Assembly (NCBI RefSeq): GCF_040581405.1
Contig: NZ_CP137157.1
Location: forward strand, 1,678,001-1,742,000
Source: Komagataeibacter sucrofermentans DSM 15973
GTDB taxonomy: Bacteria > Pseudomonadota > Alphaproteobacteria > Acetobacterales > Acetobacteraceae
Direction: 5' to 3'
DNA length: 64,000 bases
The translations under genes were made by a program, and so were the position numbers. The notes under the pieces are model-generated. The model was not told the origin of the DNA and did not search any database. It was given only the letters and a program-made list of their open reading frames with translations. This document shows, piece by piece, positions 8,154 to 16,948 of this stretch (positions are counted from its first letter, which is position 1; every line of letters begins with the position of its first letter).

Positions 8154-10232
8154 TTATTCCACTCCCGCTTCCATCGCACTCAGGCAGGCCGTGGCCGTGC
8201 GGGCAATGCCATCAAGGCAGGCCAGCACCTCAAGCAGCCTTCCATTGCCGGGGTCGGCTTTTTCCAGCCGGGCCAGCCGCCTGCGTGCCGCCCGCACCAG
8301 GGCCACCCCGCGCGGGCTGATGGGCCTGTAGCGCACCAGCGCGCGTAGCAGGGTGGTGATGATGTCCGTCGCGGCATCGCGCCGCTGCCGCTTGAGCGCG
8401 CGCAGCAGCAGGATGTTCAGCCCCACGGATGAGAACATGAGCATGAGCCGGATGCCGCCACCCGCCGTATGATCGCCCGCCTGTGCCGCGTGGCGCACCA
8501 TGCGCCCGATCCGGTCAACGCTCGTGCCGATCCACCACTGGGGCGAAGGCAGCAGCGGCACAAGGCACAGCCGCCGCAGTTCACCACGCATATGCGCGCC
8601 AAAACGCAGCCGCTCGGCCCGCGCCCTGAACGGCAGCACAAGACGGAACACCAGCACGCTCAGCCCCACCGCCAGCACCGTGTGCAGCGCGTTGTTGAGG
8701 AAGGCGATCTCATCCACCCGGCTCTGGTTGCCGGTCATGAGCAGGTTGGGCATGAGCAGCCCGTAGGCCGCCGCAGCCCCCGCCGTGCCCCGGTTGCACT
8801 TGGCAAGCCCGCCAACGAACAGGAAGATGCCCAGCACAAAGGCCAGTTCCTCATAATCACTCAGATACGGAATGAGCCACAGGCTGAGGCACCCCGCCGC
8901 CACGGCGGACCACACGGCCCCAGACAGGAAGCGCGTGGTGGCCACCACCGGGTTCTCGCGCGTGGCGAACAGCCCGCACACCAGCGTGGTGATGGCAATG
9001 AACCCCATGCCGCCTGGCCATGCCGTACATTCATAGACAAGGGCGGCAAGCATGATGGCCGCAGCCCCCCGCAGCCCGTTATGGAATGCCAGGCGGATAT
9101 CGCGGTGGCCACCGAGATGAAAGCGGAAGCGGTCATGCGGCGGCGGGCTGAAAATGGCATAGGCGTGGTCAAGCGCTGTCTGCAGGTCATCCATGGTGGC
9201 GGCCAGCACGCCATGGGTCACGCGGGCCATCTCATGCGCGCCCCGCGCGGCACGCTGCTCGAACAAAACGCGCAGATGCGTGACCTGCTCGTACAGTTCA
9301 TCCAGCGCGCCAGCCTCAAGGCGGCAGGTGGCCAGCCGATCACACAGATGCAGAAGCTGCCCGCGCGTATCGGCCAGGGCCGCGTCATCGGCCAGCATGG
9401 CCCGCTCCGCGCCGCCAGACAGGCCAACAAGACGTGTCACCAGAATCGAGACCTCGGCCAGCACCGCGCGGGCATGGTCGCCCGCATGTACCTGCCGCCC
9501 CATCTCGATGGCCGGGAACTCCAGCCCCTGATGCACCGATATCAGCATACCGGAAAACTCACCGGCATGGACCAGCGTGTCACGCTCATGCAGCACGATC
9601 TCGCGCAGCAGGCCACCGAGGCGGTGCAGTACGGTCTCCACCTGCCCCACCATGGTGGCCTGCGCGCGTGTGGCGAGGTTGAAGGTGAACAGCACCCCCA
9701 TCGCCGCCTCGCACACCACGCCCAGCACGATATAACTCGCGCGCGACATGGCGATGAAAAACACGTTATCGGGCTCGGATGCCGCCGCCACCGCAATGAT
9801 CGAGCATGTGTAGCCCGACAGCACGAACGCATAGGAACGGAAGTTGAGGCAGAACGTGGCCAGAAAGCTGCACAGCCCGATCCACGTCGCAACGGCAGGA
9901 AAAAACAGCCATGACTGCTGCGGAAACGCCCCGATGAACACGACCGCCGCCACCGCGCCGACCAGCGTGCCCACGATGCGCCACCGCGCCTTGGACATGC
10001 TCTCCCCGCGCCGCACCTGGGCAACCGACCACACGGTGGCCACCGCCCATTGCGGGCTGTCGAGTTCCATCCACAACGCAATGGCAAGGGCGATGAGCGA
10101 GGCCGCCGTATTGCGCAGCGCAAAGCCCACGGCCTGCGGCGTAGGGCAGAGCAGCCAGCGTAGCCAGTCCATCCCCAGTGGCCAGCGAAGGCGAGCAACC
10201 GGGTTGGGCATGAGGAAGCGGGACAGATCCAT
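8154..10232 (-). CDS. FUSC-family inner-membrane efflux protein (AaeB-like)
   Basis: A 692-residue protein with two membrane blocks (about residues 30-175 and 385-530), each followed by a cytoplasmic domain. This is the duplicated layout of the fusaric-acid-resistance / aromatic acid exporter family. The first block has the family's WMELDSPQWAVATVW stretch. AaeB relatives extrude aromatic carboxylic acids, usually with an AaeA membrane-fusion partner. No fusion protein or outer-membrane channel is next to this gene, so it either works alone or with partners elsewhere. The substrate is not readable from sequence. Confidence 0.82.
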   Translation of the reverse strand: MDLSRFLMPNPVARLRWPLGMDWLRWLLCPTPQAVGFALRNTAASLIALAIALWMELDSPQWAVATVWSVAQVRRGESMSKARWRIVGTLVGAVAAVVFIGAFPQQSWLFFPAVATWIGLCSFLATFCLNFRSYAFVLSGYTCSIIAVAAASEPDNVFFIAMSRASYIVLGVVCEAAMGVLFTFNLATRAQATMVGQVETVLHRLGGLLREIVLHERDTLVHAGEFSGMLISVHQGLEFPAIEMGRQVHAGDHARAVLAEVSILVTRLVGLSGGAERAMLADDAALADTRGQLLHLCDRLATCRLEAGALDELYEQVTHLRVLFEQRAARGAHEMARVTHGVLAATMDDLQTALDHAYAIFSPPPHDRFRFHLGGHRDIRLAFHNGLRGAAAIMLAALVYECTAWPGGMGFIAITTLVCGLFATRENPVVATTRFLSGAVWSAVAAGCLSLWLIPYLSDYEELAFVLGIFLFVGGLAKCNRGTAGAAAAYGLLMPNLLMTGNQSRVDEIAFLNNALHTVLAVGLSVLVFRLVLPFRARAERLRFGAHMRGELRRLCLVPLLPSPQWWIGTSVDRIGRMVRHAAQAGDHTAGGGIRLMLMFSSVGLNILLLRALKRQRRDAATDIITTLLRALVRYRPISPRGVALVRAARRRLARLEKADPGNGRLLEVLACLDGIARTATACLSAMEAGVE

Positions 10233-10440
10233 CTAGCCCGCCCTGCCCTGAGGGGGCAGGTTACAGCCCGATACCGGGCAGGCTGCTTTGATGCGCAGGC
10301 ATGGCGACCTCAGAACACGGCTCCGCATCGGGCCGGGGCGCATGGGCAGGGTAACGTCACGGCAGGCATGGTCTTTATGCAAAACCTGTCCGCGCAATCG
10401 CCTGTCAGGCACAGGAGTGTCGTGCCAATGCTTTTTACGG

Positions 10441-10490
10441 AACGCCGCACTAAAACGCCGCATTCTTGAAAAAAGGCGGCATAGGGGGCC
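10441..10490. repeat. Dispersed T-rich palindromic element, degenerate copy, in the 318-base gap
   Basis: The gap 10233-10550 between the FUSC gene and malic enzyme holds no convincing gene. This stretch has CGCCGCATTCTTGAAAAAAGGCGGC, in which GCCGC and GCGGC arms flank an A/T-rich centre, as in other copies of the family. Confidence 0.45.
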
Positions 10491-10550
10491 TTTCATCATT
10501 TGGCATCAGGGCGTTGCCTGCACACGCTTCCATCTGAAAAATACCGGGAT

Positions 10551-12263
10551 TCAGGCTTTCTCATACGGACGATAGCGGGCAGTCCACACCGCGTCGCGCA
10601 GGGCGGTCTCGACTTCATGGGCCGGGGCCTGCGGGGCCACGCCTTCCTTCTGCCCCTGCGCAATGACGGCGCGGGCCACGGCGGTGGCGACAAGCCGCAG
10701 TTCCGATACGGGGGGCAGCAGCGGGGCTGTCGTGGGGTCGGCTGCCCCGGCTGCGGGCGAGAGGGCGGCCAGCGCATGGGCTGCGGCAAGGAACATGCCA
10801 TCGGTCATGCGCGTGATGCCACCGGCCACCACGGCCAGCCCCACGCCGGGAAAGACATAGGAATTGTTGATCTGGTCAACCGGGCGCAGGCGACCGTCAT
10901 GCTCCACCGGCGCGAACGGGCCGCCCGTGCCGATAATCGCGCGCCCCTGCGTCCATGCCAGCAAGTCGGCAGGTGTGGCCTCGATATTGGCGGTGGGGTT
11001 GGACAGCGCGAAGATGATGGGCCGCGCCGCCTGCCGGGCCATGGGGGCCACGATCTCGCGCGTGAACGCCCCGCCCTGCCCTGACGTGCCGATCAGCATG
11101 GTGGGCTGCACATGGGCCATGACCTCGGCCAGCGTGATGTGGGCGGCATCATCCACGCGCCAGCCCGCCGCAATATCGGCAGGCTGGGCAAAGGGCTGCT
11201 GGCCTTCGGTCACGCCCGGCATGCCCTCGCGCACGAGGCCGTTGATATCGACCATGAAAAAGCGGCGGCTGGCCTCCTGCGCCGTCATGCCGCCTGCCAC
11301 CATCATCTGCGCAAGCAGGTCGGCAATGCCGCACCCTGCGCCACCCGCGCCAAAAATGACGATCTTCTGGGCATCCAGCGCAGCCCCCCCGGCTTTTATG
11401 GCCGCGAGCAGCGCGCCGGCGGTAACGCCCGCCGTGCCCTGAATATCATCATTATAGGTGCACATTTCGCCCCGGTAGCGGCGCAGGATGCGCAGCGCGT
11501 CGGCACCCGAAAGGTCTTCCCAATGCAGGGCGATATTGGGCCAGCGCGTGTTCACGGCCTGCACGAATTCGGCAATGAAGGCATCATAGTCCGCGCCGCG
11601 CACGCGGGCATGTCGCCAGCCAATATATTCGGGGTCGGCCAGCAGGGTCTCGTTATCGGTGCCCATATCAAGCAGGACGGGCAGCGCGCGGGCCGGATCG
11701 AGGCCGCCACACGCGGTGTAGAGCGAGAGCTTGCCAATGGGGATGCCCATGCCATTGGCCCCCTGGTCGCCAATGCCAAGGATACTGCCGCCATCGCTCG
11801 CCACGATCACGCGCACATCATCAAACTGCGGGTTGGCCAGGATCTCGGCAATGCGGCCCCGGTGCGCGGCATAGCTCAGGAACAGGCCGCGCGGGCGGGT
11901 CCAGATATGGCTGAACTCACGGCACGCCCGCCCGATGGCCGGGGTGTAGATGATGGGCAGCCAGGCCTCGAGCGCCTCGTCGATAATGGCGTAGAAAAGC
12001 GTTTCGTTCCGGTCCTGGATTTCGCGTAGCGCAATATGTCGCGCAAAATTGTCTGGCAGTTCGGCCAGCCGGGCACGGGCGAGATCGGCCTGTTCGGCCA
12101 GGGTCGCCACGCTGGCGGGCAGCAGGCCATGCAGCCCGAACAGGTCACGTTCACGCCTGTCGAATGCATTTCCCTTGTTCAGCACAGGGCAATCCAGAAG
12201 TTCCCTGCCAGACAAAGCTGTTTTGAGGGAAGAGGAAAGCATGGCCCGCGCTGTATCCGACAT
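10551..12263 (-). CDS. maeA: NAD-dependent malic enzyme (malate to pyruvate)
   Basis: A 570-residue enzyme that oxidatively decarboxylates L-malate to pyruvate. The catalytic Tyr106 lies in WLPIIYTPAIG and Lys178 in GIPIGKLSLYTACGG; metal ligands are Glu249-Asp250 and Asp273 (NDDIQGTAG), and the nucleotide fold FGAGGAG is at 304-310. Length agrees with E. coli MaeA (565). The frame stays open to 12812, but that extension overlaps the divergent LysR gene, so the ATG at 12263 is chosen. NAD preference is inferred from the similarity to the SfcA/MaeA type and the length; it is not a fusion with phosphotransacetylase. Divergent LysR gene is the likely regulator. Confidence 0.93.
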   Translation of the reverse strand: MSDTARAMLSSSLKTALSGRELLDCPVLNKGNAFDRRERDLFGLHGLLPASVATLAEQADLARARLAELPDNFARHIALREIQDRNETLFYAIIDEALEAWLPIIYTPAIGRACREFSHIWTRPRGLFLSYAAHRGRIAEILANPQFDDVRVIVASDGGSILGIGDQGANGMGIPIGKLSLYTACGGLDPARALPVLLDMGTDNETLLADPEYIGWRHARVRGADYDAFIAEFVQAVNTRWPNIALHWEDLSGADALRILRRYRGEMCTYNDDIQGTAGVTAGALLAAIKAGGAALDAQKIVIFGAGGAGCGIADLLAQMMVAGGMTAQEASRRFFMVDINGLVREGMPGVTEGQQPFAQPADIAAGWRVDDAAHITLAEVMAHVQPTMLIGTSGQGGAFTREIVAPMARQAARPIIFALSNPTANIEATPADLLAWTQGRAIIGTGGPFAPVEHDGRLRPVDQINNSYVFPGVGLAVVAGGITRMTDGMFLAAAHALAALSPAAGAADPTTAPLLPPVSELRLVATAVARAVIAQGQKEGVAPQAPAHEVETALRDAVWTARYRPYEKA

Positions 12264-12381
12264 AATGACCCGACATTGTGATAACGATTGAAAGAGGCGC
12301 AGGATACGGATCTGCACATCTTCGTGTAGGGCATGGGCATGCACGCCAACCGTACGCCAAACGCAATCATGGAGCCGCCAG

Positions 12382-13287
12382 TTGCCCGACGAGATCAGTG
12401 ACCTGAGATTTTTCTGTATCCTTGCCGCGGCGGGCAGCATTGCGGGGTGCGCGCGCGCCATGGGCCTCTCGCCCGCCGCCATGAGCCGCAGGCTGAGCAC
12501 CATGGAAGCCCGGCTGGGCACCCGGCTGGTCACCCGCACCTCGCGCCATTTCGCGCTCACGGCGGAAGGGCAGCGCCTGCACGAGCATGCCGTGCGCATC
12601 ATGCAGGAAGTAGAAGAGGCGGAAGCGGAACTGACCGCGCGCGCGGGCATTCCGCGCGGGCTGCTGCGCGTGGGCGTGCCATCGGAGATCGGGCGCAAGA
12701 TGCTTGCGGGCGTGGTGGCCGCCTTTGTGGAGCAGTACCCCGAGGTGACGGTGCAGCTCACCCTGTCCGATGCCGGGCTGGATGTGATTGATGACGGGCT
12801 GGACATCGCCATCCGCCCCGGCAGGCCGCCCGATCAGGAGGTGATGACCACCAGCCTGATCAACAGCCGCCGCGTAGTCTGCGCCTCACCCGATTACCGT
12901 GACCGCAAGGGCCTGCCCGCCACCCCGCACGACCTGCTCAAGCATGACTGCATCTGCCTGATCCGCCGCCAGCGCATCTTTAATGAATGGGTGTATTTTG
13001 ATGGCAAGGCCCGCAAGGAAGTGCAGGTTACCCCCCGCCTCGCCACATCAAGCAGCGAGGTGGTGCATGACTGGGCAGTGAGCGGGCGCGGCATTGCGCT
13101 CAAGGTGCTGTGGGACATTGCCGATGACCTGAAATGCGGCAGGCTGATCGAATGCCTCAGTACCTACAGGTGGGAGGACGTGACGCTGTGCGCGGTCTAC
13201 CCCTCGCGCACACACCTGCCCTCACGCACGCGGCTGTTCCTCGATTTCGTGCGCAAGGAGTTGCGGCAGGCCTATTTCGGCACATAG
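12382..13287 (+). CDS. LysR-family regulator divergent from malic enzyme
   Basis: A 301-residue LysR protein with helix-turn-helix at about residues 5-62 (SIAGCARAMGLSPAAMSRRLS) and a LysR substrate-binding domain after residue 90. The start is a TTG at 12382 with GGAG seven bases before it; a nearby ATG at 12369 is out of frame. It shares a 118-base promoter region with maeA and probably regulates it and itself; this is inferred from the arrangement usual for LysR genes. Confidence 0.87.
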   Translation: MPDEISDLRFFCILAAAGSIAGCARAMGLSPAAMSRRLSTMEARLGTRLVTRTSRHFALTAEGQRLHEHAVRIMQEVEEAEAELTARAGIPRGLLRVGVPSEIGRKMLAGVVAAFVEQYPEVTVQLTLSDAGLDVIDDGLDIAIRPGRPPDQEVMTTSLINSRRVVCASPDYRDRKGLPATPHDLLKHDCICLIRRQRIFNEWVYFDGKARKEVQVTPRLATSSSEVVHDWAVSGRGIALKVLWDIADDLKCGRLIECLSTYRWEDVTLCAVYPSRTHLPSRTRLFLDFVRKELRQAYFGT

Positions 13288-13392
13288 GCCCGATCAGCCG
13301 GGATGGGTCGGGGTGCGATATGTCGCGGCACCTGTCATGAACAGACTCCCTTACGCACAGATAACAGCTTTAAAAATAATCAGGATCGATAA

Positions 13393-14541
13393 TTACGGGA
13401 CATTCGTGCTGCCCGGCAACCACACCGCGCAGCAGGTGCCCTGCCCCGGCACGCTGGTTATGTCGAGCCGCCCGCCATGGCGGTCAACGATATGGCGCAC
13501 GATGGCCAGCCCAAGCCCGGTGCCCTGCTCGCCCCCTGCCCCCGGCGCGGGTGAGACACGGTAGAACCGCTCGGTCAGGCGTGGCAGATGCTCGGGTGCG
13601 ATGCCCGGCCCGTTGTCACGCACCGAGAGCAGCAGGCCGCCATTATCCTGCCATTGCGCCGCGATTTCGATGCGTGGTTCGACTGACGGCGGCCTGCCAT
13701 AACGCAGGGCGTTCTCGCTCAGGTTGACCAGCACCTGCAATATCTGGTCCGCATCACCACGCAATGCGCCTGCGGGGGCAGGATGAAGCACCAGGGCCGC
13801 GCGATCGGCCTCGGGCTTGCCCTGCACCTCATCATTAAAGCGGGCGAACAGGTCGGCCACCGCAATCATGCCCTGCGGGCGCTGGTGCTCGAGCATCTGC
13901 ACGCGCGAAAGGTAGAGCAGCCGGTCGATCAGGCGCTGCATGCGGCTGGCCTGCCGGGCCATGATGGCAAGGAATTTGTGCCGTGCCGTGGCATCATTGG
14001 CCGCCGGGCCCTGCAAGGTCTCGATAAAGCCGGTCAGGGCGGCAAGCGGCGTGCGCAGTTCGTGGCTGGCATGGGCCACGAAGTCACTGCGCGCGCGATC
14101 AAGCGCGTCACGCGCCGTTGCATCAAGCAGCACCACAACGCAGGCGGGCTGTCCGTGCCATGCCCCTGCCCTGACAAAGGCCTGCACCACGCGGCGCACC
14201 GGCACGTCGGCCTCGATGGTGACCTCCGCTACGCCGCCGGGGCGCAGTTCGGCCACGGCGCGCTGCAGGGCCGGGTGGCGCACGAACATGCCAAGCCCCT
14301 CGGCAAATTCCATTTGCGCGCGGGCACCGGCATGCAGCAGGCGCCCGCCCCGCGTCAGTACCAGCAGCGACACGGGCAGATCATCGACCTGCACCGCATC
14401 CTCATCCGCGCCCACGGGCTCGGCCTGCAGGCGCGCAAAGTCACCCGACAGCCGCCCCACCGCGCCATAACGCCGCACGGCAATGCCCCCAAGCAACGCC
14501 CCCGCCATGAAACCCATCACTACAAGCACAAGCGCCGACAC
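13393..14541 (-). CDS. PhoR-like sensor histidine kinase
   Basis: A 382-residue kinase with one N-terminal membrane helix (residues about 2-22), a PAS-like middle (about 50-140), and HisKA plus HATPase domains. The phosphorylated His160 is in ASHELRTPLAAL, the N box around Asn273/Asn277, DNGPG at 309-313 and GTGLGLA at 340-346. The single helix, PAS and kinase order is that of PhoR, the phosphate sensor kinase. PhoR is usually next to phoB and pst genes, but here both sides are unrelated, so phosphate sensing is only a guess. Confidence 0.85.
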   Translation of the reverse strand: MSALVLVVMGFMAGALLGGIAVRRYGAVGRLSGDFARLQAEPVGADEDAVQVDDLPVSLLVLTRGGRLLHAGARAQMEFAEGLGMFVRHPALQRAVAELRPGGVAEVTIEADVPVRRVVQAFVRAGAWHGQPACVVVLLDATARDALDRARSDFVAHASHELRTPLAALTGFIETLQGPAANDATARHKFLAIMARQASRMQRLIDRLLYLSRVQMLEHQRPQGMIAVADLFARFNDEVQGKPEADRAALVLHPAPAGALRGDADQILQVLVNLSENALRYGRPPSVEPRIEIAAQWQDNGGLLLSVRDNGPGIAPEHLPRLTERFYRVSPAPGAGGEQGTGLGLAIVRHIVDRHGGRLDITSVPGQGTCCAVWLPGSTNVP

Positions 14542-15036
14542 ACCCTTCCCCCCCTAGCGAGCCTGCCAACGGCACTACGGGCGCGATACCATGAATGGGA
14601 GAGCCGCGGAAACCAGAATGATTTACGAAAGAAAATTACAATTTGTGCATCGCAAAATTAATATAGTTATTTATTGTTTGACAATTTTATAACTTTAGGT
14701 CATCATCGCCTCAAGCTTGAAGATTGTCTGAAAAAGCCTGCAACCCGCATGCGGTCCGGTGATGTTTTTTTACGAAAGCGTCGCCACAACACCGCCTTAA
14801 AAAAAGACGGGATCTGAAAACTTTTATTCTTACCGGCGGTTTATTTTAAACAATCTTCTAAAAAAACAAGAACAATGGTGCTTCAAATCATGATTTACTC
14901 CCTCCCGCGCAACAGCGCGCCTGTCGTTTTTCCTGCCATGCTCATGGTCCAGCCTCCCGGCTGAGGCCTGCGCCCCTTTTTCCCGGCATTCCTGCCCCGT
15001 CCCGTAATGGACCGGGCCGCGAGAAAATCGACAGAC
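14542..15036. other. 495-base intergenic region, AT-rich, promoter side of kinase and porin
   Basis: No convincing gene. It is the divergent region between the histidine kinase and the porin. The part 14620-14720 is markedly AT-rich. A degenerate member of the dispersed T-rich palindrome family is at about 14763-14830 (ACCGCC, A-run, GACGGG, then CTTTTATTC). A short frame at 14830-15153 on the minus strand has no family features. Confidence 0.5.
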
Positions 15037-16764
15037 ATGACAAGACATATTTCCCCACACGCCAAAGGGCGTGCGCGCGCGCCGTTCCCTCCCGGCTGGG
15101 GATGGCTGCTGGCCGCAGGCACCACCGCGCTGGTTCCGGCCTGGCAGGCCCATGCCCAGGCGGTTGACCCCGGCATGAAGCCTGTGCCCTCCATCATGGC
15201 GCCCGGCGCGGTCTCGGCCATGCCTTCCACCGGCATGACGCAGGAAGAACAGATCAGCATGCGCCTCGATGCCGAGCGGCTTGGCCCCCAGCCCGAGGCC
15301 ATCCGCAGGCCGCCCAATACGCCCATCCCGCCCAGCGGCGTGCCGGTCTATCCGTCCGCCGGCCTAGCGACCATGAGTGTTGCCCCCGTCAGCAGCCCCG
15401 GCGCCAGCAAGACTTTCCACCAGATCGAACTTGATGCGCTGACCCGCCACGAAGGCCCATCAGGCCTGCTGCCCGCATGGATCGATGCCCAGCATGATAT
15501 GGACCTTGAAGACCCGTACTACGTGCCCACCGCAGGCAGCGGCCACCTGGTGCCGCTGCTCGACCCGATGCGCAAGCGCCTGCGCGACCACGGGGTGAGC
15601 TTCGCCTTCACCTACAAGGGCGAGGCAATGGGCGTGATTGATGGCGGCGTGCAGCGCGGCATGAGCTACGTGCATGAACTGACCGCGCAGGTGAACTTCG
15701 ACCTTGAGAAAATGGCCGGAATCAAGGGCTGGTCGGTGCATACGCTGGTGATGGAACGCGCGGGCCGCGCCGTGAGCCATGACCGGGTGGGCGAATATTA
15801 CGTCAACCTGCAGGAAGTTTATGGCCTGTCAGGCAACGTCGTGGCGCATCTGGTTGATTTCTATGCCGAAAAGAAACTTCTGAACAACCACCTCGACATC
15901 ACCTTCGGGCGCATGGCGCTGACCCATGTGTTTGCCACATCGCCCCTGCTGTGCTCGTTCATGGTCACCTGCTCGGCCCCGGTGGCGCTCAAGCTCGACC
16001 CCGGCTTTTCGGTCTACCCCAAGGCCACATGGGGCAGCCGCCTGCGCCTGCGCCCCACGCGTGACACCGCCATCCAGTTCGGCGCCTATTCCGTCAACGC
16101 GCTGACCGACAACCCCAGCGGCTGGTCGTGGGGCAGCGAGAAGGCGACGGGCGTAATGCTGCCGGTCGAGTTCACGTGGCAGCCCTTCCTGACCCGTAAC
16201 CGCCTGCCGGGGCATTACGTGCTGGGCTACGCGCATGACACCACACGCTACCCTGACGAGATCGGCATCGGCCTGCCCGCCGCCCTGCGCACGGCAGCAG
16301 GCCACCAGCGCTCGGCGCCGATGGACATGTTCTGGTTTGAAGGCGACCAGATGGTCTACCGCCGGGGCGGGCGCAACCAGATGGCCGGTGGCTACCTGAT
16401 GGCGGGCTACATCCATAACACGCCCCATGTCACATCCATCTCGGATGAAGCCTATGGCGGCCTGTCATTTGCGGGTGTCATCCCCTCCCGCGTGACCGAC
16501 CGGCTGGGCATCATGTATTCGTGGCACCATGTCAGCCACCGCAAGGAGGAAGGGCAGATCTTGCGCTACGAGGCCGGGTATGCGCTCGGTGCCTCCGTGC
16601 GCGCGCCGCAGACGGACTCCCACATCATCGAGGCCTATTACGCCATTGACGCCATGCCCGGCATCCTGGTGCAGCCGGAGTTCGAATACATGATCCGCCC
16701 GGGCGAGACAAAACACATCCCCAACGCAGCCCTCGTGGGGCTGAAGGTCATCGCCAACCTGTAA
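15037..16764 (+). CDS. oprB: OprB-type carbohydrate-selective porin
   Basis: A 575-residue outer-membrane protein. The N-terminus is basic and then hydrophobic (WGWLLAAGTTALVPAWQ), with likely cleavage after AHA near residue 40, so it is exported. The mature part has features of the OprB family: GVSFAFTYKGEAMGVIDGG, then alternating beta-strand sequence and a C-terminal strand. OprB porins let glucose and other sugars across the outer membrane, consistent with periplasmic sugar oxidation in acetic acid bacteria. ATG 15037 is used because GAGAAAA precedes it; ATG 15007 is in frame with no ribosome site. A clear terminator follows. Confidence 0.87.
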   Translation: MTRHISPHAKGRARAPFPPGWGWLLAAGTTALVPAWQAHAQAVDPGMKPVPSIMAPGAVSAMPSTGMTQEEQISMRLDAERLGPQPEAIRRPPNTPIPPSGVPVYPSAGLATMSVAPVSSPGASKTFHQIELDALTRHEGPSGLLPAWIDAQHDMDLEDPYYVPTAGSGHLVPLLDPMRKRLRDHGVSFAFTYKGEAMGVIDGGVQRGMSYVHELTAQVNFDLEKMAGIKGWSVHTLVMERAGRAVSHDRVGEYYVNLQEVYGLSGNVVAHLVDFYAEKKLLNNHLDITFGRMALTHVFATSPLLCSFMVTCSAPVALKLDPGFSVYPKATWGSRLRLRPTRDTAIQFGAYSVNALTDNPSGWSWGSEKATGVMLPVEFTWQPFLTRNRLPGHYVLGYAHDTTRYPDEIGIGLPAALRTAAGHQRSAPMDMFWFEGDQMVYRRGGRNQMAGGYLMAGYIHNTPHVTSISDEAYGGLSFAGVIPSRVTDRLGIMYSWHHVSHRKEEGQILRYEAGYALGASVRAPQTDSHIIEAYYAIDAMPGILVQPEFEYMIRPGETKHIPNAALVGLKVIANL

Positions 16765-16788
16765 CAGCACGGCCCCTGCCCTGCCTTG

Positions 16789-16817
16789 CCCCGCGCCCGA
16801 CATGGCGCGGGGTTTTT
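16789..16817 (+). terminator. Rho-independent terminator after oprB
   Basis: Perfect 9-base arms CCCCGCGCC / GGCGCGGGG around a CGACAT loop, followed directly by TTTTT. It starts 24 bases after the oprB stop. Confidence 0.9.
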
Positions 16818-16829
16818 CATGCGCCATTA

Positions 16830-16852
16830 TTGCAAATGCGAATTCGTTGCAA
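16830..16852. promoter_or_regulatory. Candidate iron-response (Fur-like) site upstream of the TonB receptor
   Basis: TTGCAA repeats flank a CGAATTCG core about 100 bases before the receptor start. A second A/T-rich stretch with TAATTATCAGAATCGATATTG lies at about 16896-16917. Either could be a Fur box, as expected for a siderophore receptor gene, but the match to a known consensus is only partial. Confidence 0.35.
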
Positions 16853-16948
16853 TTATGTGACACGCTCCGACAAACCTTGTAATGCCATATTGCGAGTAAT
16901 TATCAGAATCGATATTGCAACCTCCTGCAATTAAGAGGCTGTTGCAAT

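Noticed and set aside
8469-9914. 481-residue plus-strand frame opposite the FUSC efflux gene
   Set aside because: Composition is His/Arg/Gln-rich and has no domain; the opposite strand encodes a full-length membrane protein family.
12264-12812. N-terminal extension of the malic enzyme frame
   Set aside because: It runs antisense through the LysR gene and is Ser-rich without family character; the ATG at 12263 gives the usual malic enzyme length.
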